A stretch of DNA of 64,000 bases, taken from assembly GCF_039532605.1 (NCBI RefSeq), contig NZ_BAAARY010000014.1, positions 40,664 through 104,663 of the forward strand, written 5' to 3'. This stretch comes from Pilimelia columellifera (GTDB lineage: Bacteria > Actinomycetota > Actinomycetes > Mycobacteriales > Micromonosporaceae). The position numbers and the translations under genes are program-made. Each line of letters begins with the position of its first letter. Position 1 is the stretch's first letter. The notes under the pieces were generated by a model, which saw only the letters and a program-made list of their open reading frames with translations, was not told the origin of the DNA and searched no databases. Of this stretch, positions 25,553 through 34,807 are shown one piece after another.

Positions 25553-27163
25553 ATGCGTCCACACACCGCCACCCGTCGTCATGTCCTCATCGGAACGGCA
25601 ACGGCCGCGGCCGGCGCCGTGGTCGGGCCAGGGCACGCCGTCCAGGCCGCGCCAGGCGCGCCGGTCGACGTCCCGGCGCTGGTCATCGGCACCGGCTACG
25701 GCGGCAGCGTCGCCGCCCTCCGGCTCGCCCTGGCCGGCCACCGGGTCACCATGTTGGAGATGGGCCAGGAATGGAACCGTCCCGGCCACGACGGTCGGGT
25801 GTTCGCCCGGATGACCGAGCCCGACGAACGGTCAATGTGGCTCAGACGCCGTACCGCGATGCCGATCAGCCACCTCACGGGCGTCCCGCTGGACCGGCCC
25901 ATCAAGCTCGGCGCCGGCGTCCTGGACCGGGTCGACTTCGCGGCGATGGGCGTCTACTGCGGCGTCGGCGTCGGTGGCGGGTCGCTGGTCAACGGCGGCA
26001 TGGCCGTGCGGCCACGCCGGGACTACCTGGCCGAGGTCATGCCGGGCCTACCGCTGGACGACTTCTTCGCCCGCCACCTGCCGCTGGCCGAACGTGAGCT
26101 GGGCGTCAACCACGTCACCGAAGCGCTCCTGGAAGCCAGCCCGTACTACCAGTACGCGCGGCTGGGCCGGGACACCGCGCAGGCGTCCGGGCGCCGGGTG
26201 GTCCCGGTGCCCAACGTCTACGACTTCGCCTACCTGGAACAGGAGGCCGCCGGCCAGGCGCCCGGATCGGCGACCGCGAACGAGGTCATCTTCGGCAACA
26301 ACCACGGCAAGCGTGACCTGACCAAGACGTACCTGGCCCGGGCCCGGGCCACCGGCCTCGTCACCGTCCAGGCGGCCACCCGGGCCAGCGGAATCGAACG
26401 GGCCGGCGACGCCTTCGTCGTGCGAGCCGAGATGCTGACCGCCGACGGAACCGTGTCCGGGACGGTCGTCTACCGGGCCCCGCGGGTGTTCCTGGCTGCC
26501 GGCAGTCTGGGCACAACCGAGCTGCTGCTGCGCTCGCGGGCCGCCGGGGGCCTGACCGGGCTCTCGGAGGAGCTGGGCTTCGGCTGGGGGCCCAACGGCA
26601 ACACGATGCTGGGCCGGGCTAACCACGTCTGGCAACCGACCGGCGCCAGGCAGTCCACGATCCCGGTGCTGGGCATCGACAACTGGGCTTACGCCACCGG
26701 CCAGGACCGGGTCTTCGCCGAGATCGCCCCGTTCCCGGCCGGCATCGACACCTACCTGAGCCTGTACCTGGCGATCACGGCGAGCGCCAGCCGGGCCCGG
26801 TTGAGCTGGGACGCCACCGCCGGCCGAATGATCCTGGACTGGACCCGCGCGCACGCGGCGGCCTCGGTGACGGCCGTCAGGCGCACCTTCGACGCGATCA
26901 ACGCCAAGCAGGGCTCCACATACCGGGTGGACCTGTTCGGCAGCGACCGGACATTCTCCGACCACTTCACCTACCACCCGTTGGGCGGGTGCGTCCTCGG
27001 GACGGTGACCGACAGGGCCGGCCGGGTCCGTGGTCAGGGCGGTCTCTACATCGTGGACGGCTCGCTGGCGCCCGGCAGCCTCGGGGTGAACCCGTTCCTG
27101 ACGATCACCGCCCTGGCTGAGCAGATCATGGAGACCGTCCTCGCCGAGGACCTGCGCTCCTGA
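25553..27163 (+). CDS. Cholesterol oxidase (GMC family, Tat-exported)
   Basis: A 536-aa FAD oxidoreductase oxidising and isomerising 3-beta-hydroxysterols. An N-terminal twin-arginine signal (TATRRHVLIGTATAAAGA) with an AQA-like cleavage region indicates folded export. The FAD motif is ALVIGTGYGGSVAALRLA. The GMC signature is GVGVGGGSLVNGGM, and the active-site His and Asn of class I cholesterol oxidases sit in YHPLGGCVLG and VNPFLTITALAE. ATG 25553 is preferred over GTG 25547. It is most like the Streptomyces ChoA/ChoM type. No sterol-catabolism genes are nearby, so it may be a secreted stand-alone enzyme. Confidence 0.9.
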   Translation: MRPHTATRRHVLIGTATAAAGAVVGPGHAVQAAPGAPVDVPALVIGTGYGGSVAALRLALAGHRVTMLEMGQEWNRPGHDGRVFARMTEPDERSMWLRRRTAMPISHLTGVPLDRPIKLGAGVLDRVDFAAMGVYCGVGVGGGSLVNGGMAVRPRRDYLAEVMPGLPLDDFFARHLPLAERELGVNHVTEALLEASPYYQYARLGRDTAQASGRRVVPVPNVYDFAYLEQEAAGQAPGSATANEVIFGNNHGKRDLTKTYLARARATGLVTVQAATRASGIERAGDAFVVRAEMLTADGTVSGTVVYRAPRVFLAAGSLGTTELLLRSRAAGGLTGLSEELGFGWGPNGNTMLGRANHVWQPTGARQSTIPVLGIDNWAYATGQDRVFAEIAPFPAGIDTYLSLYLAITASASRARLSWDATAGRMILDWTRAHAAASVTAVRRTFDAINAKQGSTYRVDLFGSDRTFSDHFTYHPLGGCVLGTVTDRAGRVRGQGGLYIVDGSLAPGSLGVNPFLTITALAEQIMETVLAEDLRS

Positions 27164-27176
27164 CCCGCCACACCGC

Positions 27177-28145
27177 TCAGGGCTGCCCCGGCTGCGGGCA
27201 GGCGGCGATCATCTCGCGCAGACCGTCGTCGAGATGGTGGCCGCTCACGCCGAGCTGCCCGGCGGCCACCGCCGGGTCGAGGAACAGTTCGGCGGTGAGC
27301 AGCTCGGTGAGGCGCCCGGGGGTCAACCCCGGCTCCCTGCCTCTCGCCCGGTATCCCAGGCCGGCGCCGCCGAGAGCGGCGCGCAGCAGGGCTGCCGGCA
27401 GCCGCCGGACGCGCGGCGGACGGCCGAGCGCCGCGCCGATCCGTGCCACCAGCGCGTCCCAGGCGAGGTTCTCCTGGGCCACCGGGAACGCGCCGTCGGC
27501 GCCGCGTTCCAGCGCGCCGCCGACGGCCTGTCCCATCGCGGCCGCGGTGATGACCGCCGTCCCTCCGGGCGGGACCGGGCACGGACGGCCCGCCCGCAGC
27601 CATCCCACCAGAGGCGCCCACAGCGGATCACGGCCGGGGACGGCGCCGAAGACGAAGGGCGTCTCCAGCAGCGCCACGCTCAGGTCGGGCCCGGCGGCCC
27701 GGCGGCACGCGTGGGCCTGGGCCACCCGGCTGGCGATGTAGGGATGTCGGGCGGCCAACCGCATCGCGGGGCGTTGGCGGTCGATGGCGGTGAAGTAGGA
27801 CCCGATGACGACGGCCCGGCGCACCCCGGTCCGCTTGGCCGCCGCGAGCATGTCCTGAACCGGAACCACGTTGCCGGCGTGGAAGTACGGCACCGCCGGC
27901 GCCTTCGGCGCCGCCCGGTCGTCGACCCCGGCGGCGAAGACCACGGCTTCCTGCCCGAAGAGCAGCGCGGCCCAGCCGTCCTCGTCGAGGGTCTCCAGGT
28001 CGACGGGCACGAACCGGGCCCGGTCCTCCAGGGTCGACGGCGGCCGTCGCCGGCCGCTGACGCTGACCTCGTGGCCACGCCTGACCAGCTCAGCGGCTGC
28101 GTGCTGACCGAGCAGCCCCGTCCCGCCCACAATGAATACCCGCAC
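27177..28145 (-). CDS. NAD-dependent epimerase/dehydratase (extended SDR)
   Basis: A 322-aa Rossmann-fold protein beginning VRVFIVGGTGLLGQHAA. GTG 28145 is chosen because AGGAGG lies five bases upstream, which overrules the longer frame. Atypical SDR features are seen: NVVPVQDMLAAAKRTGVRR in the middle and, in place of the canonical YxxxK, SYFTAIDRQR/YIASRVAQAH, so catalysis may differ from classic epimerases. The substrate is unknown. It converges on the cholesterol oxidase gene (13 bases between stops) and diverges from the diguanylate cyclase. Confidence 0.75.
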   Translation of the reverse strand: MRVFIVGGTGLLGQHAAAELVRRGHEVSVSGRRRPPSTLEDRARFVPVDLETLDEDGWAALLFGQEAVVFAAGVDDRAAPKAPAVPYFHAGNVVPVQDMLAAAKRTGVRRAVVIGSYFTAIDRQRPAMRLAARHPYIASRVAQAHACRRAAGPDLSVALLETPFVFGAVPGRDPLWAPLVGWLRAGRPCPVPPGGTAVITAAAMGQAVGGALERGADGAFPVAQENLAWDALVARIGAALGRPPRVRRLPAALLRAALGGAGLGYRARGREPGLTPGRLTELLTAELFLDPAVAAGQLGVSGHHLDDGLREMIAACPQPGQP

Positions 28146-28303
28146 CGTCGCCTCCTGCCCGCAACCGCCCATCCGGCGCGTCCGGGAATGAAACGTATCC
28201 GATCGCTGGGTTCGGCTCACCTGGATCGCCGGTCGACCGATGGGAACACGAAGCCCGTGCCGTGGACGCCGGGCCGGGAACGGGCGGACGGGCGGGAGTG
28301 GCG

Positions 28304-29932
28304 ATGCGGCTCGCCGTTGTGCTGATCTTCCTGCCTGCGACGCTGGCCGCCGTCGGGGTCACGTGGCGGAGCTGGCGCCGGCGGCGGGAGTCCACTGCTC
28401 TGGCCGCGATGGCGCTGGTCGCTGCCGGCATCGCCCAGTGGTCGGCGGCGGAGCTGATCGCGATGGCGTTCCCCCGGCCGGCCGTGGTCGTTGCCAATGG
28501 CTTCGCGTTGTTCGTCGGCGTCACCGGGGTGGTGGCGGGGTTCCACTGTCTGTCGCGGGCGGTGGTGGACCGTGGCTGGCGGCTGAGCCGGCGCACCGCG
28601 GCGTTGCTGATGATCGAGCCCGTGATCGTGTTCGGGCTGCTGGCCACCAACCGCTGGCACGAGGCGTTCATCGCCAGGTGGGAACCGATGCCGCCAGGTT
28701 CGCTGACGCCGCTGCGTGAGGTGTACGGCCCGCTGTTCTGGGCCCATACCGCCTACAGCGATCTCATTCTGGCTGCCGGGTTGGTCCGGCTCGTCCGGGC
28801 TGCGTGGCGGTCGGCCGGGGCGACCCGCACGATGCAGATGCTCATCCTCATCGGGACGATCCCGCCCCTGGCCGCGAACATGCTCGCCATCAGTGATCTG
28901 CTGCCGCAGATCGATCTCACGGTTCTCGGCTTCGCGGTCACCGTCGTCGTCGGCTACCGGGCGGTCAGCGGACAGTGGCTGGTCGAGCGGGTACCGATCG
29001 CCAACCAGCGCATTCTGGACGCCGTCAGCGACGCCGTCGTGGCGATCGACCGGGACGGACGGATCATCAACGGGAACCCGGCCGCCCGGCGTCTGGCGCG
29101 GCTGCTGGCGCCGGATCTGGACGGCGAGCTGTCCGGTCAATCGATCCGGCTGGTCCTGGGGCGGCTGGCCCCGGGCGAGCAGCTCACCTCCGAGCAGGAA
29201 CACACCATCACGAACGCCCGCGGCGCCGGGGTGGACCTGCATGTGCGGATCAGCCCGGTGCACGGCCACGGCGCCCGGCTTCTCGGCTGGACCATCGTCG
29301 CCCGCGACATCACGGATCTGAACCGTCAGGCCCGGGCGCTGGCGGAGGCGAACCGTCAGCTCAACGACCAGGTCCGGACCATCGAGGCGCTACGCGCCGA
29401 CCTGGCCGAGCAGGCGATCCGCGACCCGCTGACCGGCCTGCACAACCGCCGCCACCTCATGGAGCGGCTTGACCACAGCGCCGCGGAGCTGACCGCCGCC
29501 GGCCTACCGCTGAGCCTGGCCATCATCGACGTGGACCACTTCAAGCAGGTGAACGACGATTTCGGCCACGGCGTCGGGGACGCCGTGCTGGTTCAGCTCG
29601 CCGCCCGGCTCAGCGGGGCCGCCGGCGGCAGCGACCTGCTGGCGCGACACGGCGGCGAGGAGTTCGTGCTCGTGATGCCGGGCGCCGACGCTGACCTGGC
29701 CTGGCAACGACTGGAGGACGTCCGGCGTGCCGTGTCGGATCTGCCGCTCGACGCCGACGGGCGCTCGTTGTCGGTCACCGTCAGCGTGGGGGTGGCGACG
29801 ACCTACGGCGAACACACCCGCGCCGAGTTGTTCCACTGCGCCGACGTGGCCCTGTACCGCGCCAAGACCGGCGGCCGCAACCGCGTCGCGGCCGCCGACG
29901 CCGACTGTGCTCCGGGCGAGGTGGCGGCCTGA
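28304..29932 (+). CDS. 7TM-PAS-GGDEF diguanylate cyclase
   Basis: A 542-aa protein. The first 220 residues are seven hydrophobic segments resembling the 7TM histidine-kinase-type sensory module. A PAS domain follows (ILDAVSDAVVAIDRDGRIING), then a coiled linker and a GGDEF domain with DPLTGLHNRRHLMERL and HGGEEFVLVMP. GGEEF is an active variant, so it should make cyclic-di-GMP from GTP at the membrane. ATG 28304 is chosen with GGGAG five bases upstream. It is the second cyclic-di-GMP enzyme within 6 kb. Confidence 0.85.
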   Translation: MRLAVVLIFLPATLAAVGVTWRSWRRRRESTALAAMALVAAGIAQWSAAELIAMAFPRPAVVVANGFALFVGVTGVVAGFHCLSRAVVDRGWRLSRRTAALLMIEPVIVFGLLATNRWHEAFIARWEPMPPGSLTPLREVYGPLFWAHTAYSDLILAAGLVRLVRAAWRSAGATRTMQMLILIGTIPPLAANMLAISDLLPQIDLTVLGFAVTVVVGYRAVSGQWLVERVPIANQRILDAVSDAVVAIDRDGRIINGNPAARRLARLLAPDLDGELSGQSIRLVLGRLAPGEQLTSEQEHTITNARGAGVDLHVRISPVHGHGARLLGWTIVARDITDLNRQARALAEANRQLNDQVRTIEALRADLAEQAIRDPLTGLHNRRHLMERLDHSAAELTAAGLPLSLAIIDVDHFKQVNDDFGHGVGDAVLVQLAARLSGAAGGSDLLARHGGEEFVLVMPGADADLAWQRLEDVRRAVSDLPLDADGRSLSVTVSVGVATTYGEHTRAELFHCADVALYRAKTGGRNRVAAADADCAPGEVAA

Positions 29933-29964
29933 GGCTGTCTGCGGCGTCAGGCCGCCGCAGGCGC

Positions 29965-30007
29965 ACGAACGACGGCCCGCGCCAACACGGTACGGGCCGT
30001 CGTTCGT
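29965..30007. terminator. Strong bidirectional terminator hairpin
   Basis: ACGAACGACGGCCCG (29965-29979) pairs perfectly with CGGGCCGTCGTTCGT (29993-30007), a 15-bp stem with a 13-base loop between two convergent genes. Confidence 0.75.
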
Positions 30008-30026
30008 CGCTGCGGATCGGCGCGGA

Positions 30027-31622
30027 TCAGCGCCGCCAGAGCGCGGCGTCGAGCGGGTGCTCGGCGGCTGGCGCGAATCCGGGCGTGGCGACCGGGCGCG
30101 GGGCCGGGGCGCACTCCACGTCCGAGCCGGCGCCTGGCTGGCGCTTGGGGAGGGCGCCGGTGCGCAGGTACTCGGCGATCGGGTTGTCGACGCACGCGTT
30201 GCCGCGCAGCGATACCGAGTGCTGGGTGCCGCCCGGAGTGCTGATCAGCGCCGACTTCGGGAAGATCTTCCGGGCCTGTAGCGCACCGCCGTAAGGGGTG
30301 GCGGCGTCCCGCTCCTCGTTGATGATGAGCACCGGCGGGGCCTTGCGCGGATCGACCTTCACCGGCTTGCCGGCCTTCGCCGGCCAGTACATGCACGGCG
30401 CGTTGAACCAGTTGTTCGCCCATGTGTAGAACGGCGCCTTGGCGTGGACCTTGGCGTTGTCCTTCTTCTGCCGCGACCACTTCGGCCACTGGATGTCGGT
30501 GCACTGCACGCTGAGATAGACCGCGTAGGAGTTGTCATCGCCGGGACCGTTGGCGTAATCGTAGGCGGCCTTGAGCGCCGCCGCCGCGGCCTCGTCCTGG
30601 TTGTTGACCCACCCGGAGAACGCTGCGGCGATCGCTTTCCACCGGCCCTGGCTGTAGCCGGCGGGCAGGAACATGTCAGCAAACTCGCTGGAGCCGATAA
30701 GGCCGCCGGCCGGCTTCCTGCCGAGCTGGACGCTGGTGGCGTAGTAGCGCTTCTCCACCTCACGGCCGGTCGGTCCGAGCTTGTAGACGGTGTCGTTCTG
30801 GGCGATCCACTGGAAGAACGTCTTCACGTTGGCGTCGAAGGCGATGTTCTGGTTGAGGTTCGCCTTGTACCAGACGTTGCGGTGGTCGACGACGCCGTCG
30901 ATGACCATGCGGTGGATCCGCTTCGGGAACATCGTGGCGTAGACCTGGCCCAGGTAGCTGCCGTAGGAGAAGCCGTAGAAGCTGATCCGGTCAGCGCCGA
31001 GGGCGACCCGGATCGTCTCCATGTCGCGGATCGTGTCCACGGTCTCGATGTTGTTGAGCAGAGCGCCGCCGGACCGGCGGCAGGCCTCGGCGTACGCCTT
31101 GGCGCGCTTGAGGTTCGCCACCTCGATCGCCTTGGTGCTCGGCACGTACTCAGGACGGTTGTAGGCGAAGACCTGGGGGTCGCAGCTGATCGCCGGCTTG
31201 CTCTCGCCGACGCCGCGGGGGTCGAAGCCGACCCAGTCGTACGCGTCGCCGGCGCCGCCGGGCACGCGCTCGCCCAGGACCGACAGGGTCAGGCCGGAGC
31301 CTCCCGGTCCGCCGGGGTTGACCAGCATCGGGCCCTGCGCGGCCGCGTCGGCGGTCTTGTGCTTGATCCGCGAGACGGCCAGCTGAATCTTCTCGCCGTC
31401 GGGCTTGGCGTAGTCGAGTGGCGCGGTGACGTACCCGCACTGGGCGCCACGCTTGGCCAGGGTCTCGTTCGTGCAGGCGGTCCAGACGATGGTCTCGGCA
31501 GCCGCCGAGGTCGCGGCGCCCGGGGTAGCCGACGTGGTCGCGGAGGCTGAGCCCGACGACAACGCCAACAGGCTCCCCGCGACCGCGATAGCGGCGCAGG
31601 ACGCCAGAACAGACTTGGTCAC
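30027..31622 (-). CDS. Secreted alpha/beta hydrolase, tripeptidyl aminopeptidase type
   Basis: A 531-aa exported hydrolase of the Streptomyces SlpD/SlpE/TAP group, which removes short peptides from protein N-termini outside the cell. GTG 31622 starts a clear signal peptide (TKSVLASCAAIAVAGSLLALSSGSASA). The oxyanion segment NPGGPGGSGL is followed by the nucleophile elbow GFSYGSYLG. A TAP-like C-terminal domain carries the catalytic Asp in EERDAATPYGGA and the His in GGTQHSVSLRGNACV. The longer upstream frame to 31802 lacks export features and was rejected. It is a single gene ending at a strong shared terminator. Confidence 0.9.
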   Translation of the reverse strand: MTKSVLASCAAIAVAGSLLALSSGSASATTSATPGAATSAAAETIVWTACTNETLAKRGAQCGYVTAPLDYAKPDGEKIQLAVSRIKHKTADAAAQGPMLVNPGGPGGSGLTLSVLGERVPGGAGDAYDWVGFDPRGVGESKPAISCDPQVFAYNRPEYVPSTKAIEVANLKRAKAYAEACRRSGGALLNNIETVDTIRDMETIRVALGADRISFYGFSYGSYLGQVYATMFPKRIHRMVIDGVVDHRNVWYKANLNQNIAFDANVKTFFQWIAQNDTVYKLGPTGREVEKRYYATSVQLGRKPAGGLIGSSEFADMFLPAGYSQGRWKAIAAAFSGWVNNQDEAAAAALKAAYDYANGPGDDNSYAVYLSVQCTDIQWPKWSRQKKDNAKVHAKAPFYTWANNWFNAPCMYWPAKAGKPVKVDPRKAPPVLIINEERDAATPYGGALQARKIFPKSALISTPGGTQHSVSLRGNACVDNPIAEYLRTGALPKRQPGAGSDVECAPAPRPVATPGFAPAAEHPLDAALWRR

Positions 31623-32015
31623 AATGTCCCCACATCGATGTCTTTGGCGGAGGGATAGGCAGCACGCGTCGCCCACGAAGAACGCGGCACACGGTTGCGC
31701 GCCGCCATCAAACCACACCGGACGTACAAGTTCATCGCATCGATCTTCGTATTCGGACCGCCACAAGCGACGACTCAACATAATGCGGACAAGCTGCGTC
31801 ACACCGAAAGTCGGTGGATTTCAATCGCCGCGTGGGTTCACCGTGCGGCCGCGTGGCGCCACGCAAGAAGGCCCCCATCGGACGGGCGACGCGTGTCACC
31901 CCGAAGCCGCGCGCGATGTCCGCAGTGGTCGCCCTCCTACGGGTGGGGATCTGTCTCTTCGCAGCTCACGATGCCTAATCTCAGGAGCACAGCCGTACGG
32001 ATGGGGGCAAAGACG
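31623..32015. other. Gene-free stretch, 393 bases
   Basis: Divergent region between the hydrolase and the small-peptide gene. It holds a perfect 14-bp palindrome GCGTGGCGCCACGC at 31851-31864 and a TAATCT hexamer at 31977-31982 that could be the -10 of the downstream pair. No coding remnant was recognised. Confidence 0.4.
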
Positions 32016-32234
32016 ATGAGTACCCCGAAACAGCGGACACCCCAGAGCATCGAGATGACCGACGACGGACTGTTCGAGATCGCAGCGCTCATGCCGGCGC
32101 TGCCGGACGACGCGCCCTCGCCCACCGGCGAGGGCGCGAGCGGTGGCGCGGCCGGACCTGACCACCAGCCCTGCCCCTACGACATCGGCGCCGACGGCGT
32201 CGACCCCTGCGCCGCGCTGGGGGTGTCCGGATGA
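32016..32234 (+). CDS. 72-aa acidic small protein, coupled to downstream gene
   Basis: A small ORF from ATG 32016 with a GGGGGCAA purine run upstream; its stop overlaps the next start (ATGA). The protein has a polar N-terminus (STPKQRTPQSIEMTDDG), a short amphipathic helix (LFEIAALMPALPDD), a Gly/Ala/Ser linker and a tail with two cysteines (CPYDIGADGVDPCAALG). There is no signal peptide. I do not recognise the family. The leader-like helix and Cys-containing tail are reminiscent of a modified-peptide precursor, but no maturation enzyme is nearby. It may instead be a partner of the peptidoglycan-binding protein. Confidence 0.6.
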   Translation: MSTPKQRTPQSIEMTDDGLFEIAALMPALPDDAPSPTGEGASGGAAGPDHQPCPYDIGADGVDPCAALGVSG

Positions 32235-33238
32235 CCAGCCTCACCGGCGGGCAGATCGTCGACCCGCGTACCGGCGACCGGATTGCCTGGCGCCCGGCCG
32301 GCCCCATCGCCGACGAATGGCTCTTCTACCACCTGCACCGCACCGTGGGCTGGACCTGCCTGGGCGTCATCGGCAACCGGGCCCACCTGCTCGCCCAACC
32401 GCCCGAGGACCACACCCCGTTCTCCCGCAGCTGCGTCGACGGGCGCTGCCCGCTGCGCGGCTGGGTGTACGCCATCGACGGCCGAGTGCCCGACCAACGC
32501 AAGTTCGAGCCCTGGCTGCTGGGACGCCTCCGCGCCGGCTTCTACCAGCACATCAAGTACATCAACGTCAACAACCGACACTGGTCGCGGACGTCAGTGC
32601 GCGCTGGCAGGACCTTCGCCACGTCGGCGTACTCCCGGGACGACCATCTCCACCTGTCGGTGCGCCCCGGGTACGAGTACGCCCGATCGACGATCCTCGC
32701 GGACTGGGGTTACTACCGCGCCCATGGGCGCAACATCGTCAGGCCGGCGCCGGTCCCGCGCCCCCGATCGAACCCGGCTGCCTCGCCGGCCCACGCCGCC
32801 GCCCGCAGGCTGCCCGTCACGCGGCGAGGGGCCACCGGACGGGTGGTCCGGATCGCTCAGGGCATGCTCGCCGCCAACGGGCAACGGCTTTTCGTGGACG
32901 GCCGGTTCGGCGCCATGACCGAAGCCGCAGTGCGGGCGTTCCAGCGCGTCGAACGGGTGCCGGTTGATGGCATCGTCGGTCCCACGACCTGGGGCCGGCT
33001 GATGCCGACCCGGCCGGCGACAGTGGTCCGCGGCATGGTCGCCGACGACGTGGCTGTGATGGCTGGCCTGCTGACCGCGTGGGGCTACCCGGTCCCGATC
33101 GACCGGACCGCCGACGAACAGATGATCACAGCGCTCAAGCGGTATCAGGTTGCCCGCCGGGTGCCTGACAGCGTCGTGAACGGACGCGGCGACGGCATCG
33201 GCGGAGCGAAGACCTGGCTGTCGCTGCTGACGCTCTGA
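32231..33238 (+). CDS. Peptidoglycan-binding protein with endolysin-like N-terminal domain
   Basis: A 335-aa protein. Residues about 1-165 resemble the N-terminal peptidase-like domain of actinophage endolysins and M15-type enzymes: VYAIDGRVPDQRKFEPWLL, IKYINVNNRHWSR and DDHLHLSVRPG with the HxH metal-type motif. A PG_binding_1 domain follows (about 200-260: LPVTRRGATGRVVR, FVDGRFGAMTEAAVRAFQ, VDGIVGPTTWG), then a degenerate second repeat (MVADDVAVMAGLLTAWG). There is no signal peptide, so release would need lysis or another route. The overlap with the small protein upstream implies coupled translation. A domesticated phage lysin is a fair reading; activity is unproven. Confidence 0.7.
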   Translation: MTSLTGGQIVDPRTGDRIAWRPAGPIADEWLFYHLHRTVGWTCLGVIGNRAHLLAQPPEDHTPFSRSCVDGRCPLRGWVYAIDGRVPDQRKFEPWLLGRLRAGFYQHIKYINVNNRHWSRTSVRAGRTFATSAYSRDDHLHLSVRPGYEYARSTILADWGYYRAHGRNIVRPAPVPRPRSNPAASPAHAAARRLPVTRRGATGRVVRIAQGMLAANGQRLFVDGRFGAMTEAAVRAFQRVERVPVDGIVGPTTWGRLMPTRPATVVRGMVADDVAVMAGLLTAWGYPVPIDRTADEQMITALKRYQVARRVPDSVVNGRGDGIGGAKTWLSLLTL

Positions 33239-33419
33239 TCTGGAGCTGCGCACCGGGAACCCATTAGCAGAGTTTAGCGAGAAACTCAATACTACTCTTC
33301 GATCACCTTCGCATCATACGATGGCGCAATCGATCCCCATCGATGGCAGCTCCCGGATGCGCGAACCGGCCCACGCCCGGCGCTCCGGGGTTCCCCCGCC
33401 CATCAGGAGGCCAATCACC

Positions 33420-34631
33420 ATGGCAACCACCCCCAGCCGCATCGTCGGCTCCCTGTTCGCGGTCGCCGGCCTCGGCGTCGCGACCGTCCTAGGCGCTGGC
33501 GCAGCGTCGGCTGGCCAGCAACCGGTCGGCCACATCCTCGCAGCAGACAGCTCCACCGCAATCGCCGGCAGCTTCATCGTCAAGTTCAAGGACGACGCCG
33601 TTGCGAGAGCTGCGGTCGACTCGACCGCCAGCCGGCTTGCCAACGCGTACGACGGCACCGTCGTCCGCACATACTCCGCCGTCGGCGGATTCCAGTTCAC
33701 CGGCACCAGCGCCGACGCCGCACGCCTGGCGGCCGACCCCTCGGTGGCCTACGTGGAGCAGGACCAGGTGGTCCGGCTCGACGACCGCTCGAGCAAGAAG
33801 CGCCTCGCCGCCCCGTGGGGCGTCGACCGCAGTGACCAGCGCAAGCTGCCCCTGGACGGCGCCTACAAGCCCATGGGCAACGGCGGCGAGGGCGTCAACA
33901 CCTACGTCGTCGACACCGGCGTCCGCCTGACCCACAAGGACTTCGGCGGGCGCGCCCTGACCGGCTTCGACGCGGTCACCAGCGGCGGCAAGGCCGACGA
34001 CTGCCACGGCCACGGCACTCACGTCGCCGGCTCAACCGCCGGCACGACGTACGGGATCGCTCCGAAGGCGAAGATCTACGCCGTGCGTGTCCTCGACTGC
34101 AACGGCAGCGGCTCCAACAGCGGCGTCGTCGCCGGCATCGACTGGGTCGCCAAGAACGGCATCAAGCCGGCCGTGGCGAACATGAGCCTCGGCGGTGGCG
34201 CCAACCAGTCCACCGACGATGCCGTGAAGCGGGGCATCGCAGCGGGTGTCGTGTTCGTGGTCGCCGCAGGCAACGACAACAAGGACGCCTGCAACACCTC
34301 GCCAGCCCGTACTCCAGAGGCGATCACCGTCGCCGCCAGTCAGAAGAACGACGGGCCCGCGTCGTTCACCAACTTCGGCCGGTGCGTGGACATCTGGGGC
34401 CCGGGTGTGGACATCCCGAGCGCGTGGAAGGACAGCGACACCGCGACCAAGACGATCAGCGGCACGTCGATGGCGTCCCCGCATGTCGCCGGTGCTGCCG
34501 CCCTGTACCTGGAGGCAAACCCGAGCGCCACTCCGGCGCAGATCGCCGAGAAGATGGCGTCCACCGCCACGCCGGGCGTGATTACCAACCCGAAGGGCAC
34601 CGTCAACAAGCTGATGTACGTCGGTTCCTAG
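33420..34631 (+). CDS. Secreted subtilisin-like serine protease (S8, proteinase K type)
   Basis: A 403-aa pre-pro-protease. ATG 33420 has AGGAGG nine bases upstream; the longer frame from 33321 has neither. A signal peptide ends near SAGQQ, followed by an I9 inhibitor propeptide (SFIVKFKDDAVARAAVD, then AYVEQDQVVRL). The catalytic domain has the triad Asp165 (VVDTGVR), His198 (HGTHVAG) and Ser350 (GTSMASPHVAG), with the oxyanion Asn in AAGNDN. It should be a secreted, autoprocessed endopeptidase. A small inverted repeat GAGTTT-N6-AAACTC at 33270-33287 lies in its upstream region. A strong hairpin follows the gene. Confidence 0.93.
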   Translation: MATTPSRIVGSLFAVAGLGVATVLGAGAASAGQQPVGHILAADSSTAIAGSFIVKFKDDAVARAAVDSTASRLANAYDGTVVRTYSAVGGFQFTGTSADAARLAADPSVAYVEQDQVVRLDDRSSKKRLAAPWGVDRSDQRKLPLDGAYKPMGNGGEGVNTYVVDTGVRLTHKDFGGRALTGFDAVTSGGKADDCHGHGTHVAGSTAGTTYGIAPKAKIYAVRVLDCNGSGSNSGVVAGIDWVAKNGIKPAVANMSLGGGANQSTDDAVKRGIAAGVVFVVAAGNDNKDACNTSPARTPEAITVAASQKNDGPASFTNFGRCVDIWGPGVDIPSAWKDSDTATKTISGTSMASPHVAGAAALYLEANPSATPAQIAEKMASTATPGVITNPKGTVNKLMYVGS

Positions 34632-34674
34632 CCGACAGCACGGCGGCCAGCGGCCACCAAATTAGTGACGCAAG

Positions 34675-34716
34675 CGGTCTGGGGCCGGTAGGCAGTTGCC
34701 TACCGGCCCCAGACCG
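34675..34716. terminator. Very long perfect inverted repeat (terminator)
   Basis: Positions 34675-34694 pair perfectly with 34697-34716, a 42-base palindrome that folds to a 19-bp stem with a 4-base loop. It lies 44 bases after the subtilase stop and probably terminates it. There is no T-tract. It is unusually long and also marks the left edge of the integrase/tRNA region. Confidence 0.65.
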
Positions 34717-34807
34717 TTCGAGCTGGCCAGCCGCGCGGAGAGCTCGTGTGATGTTGTGACAGTAGGTAAAGGCACCGCCGGCGGCAGGGCCAAGCGCAGG
34801 ATAAGAC

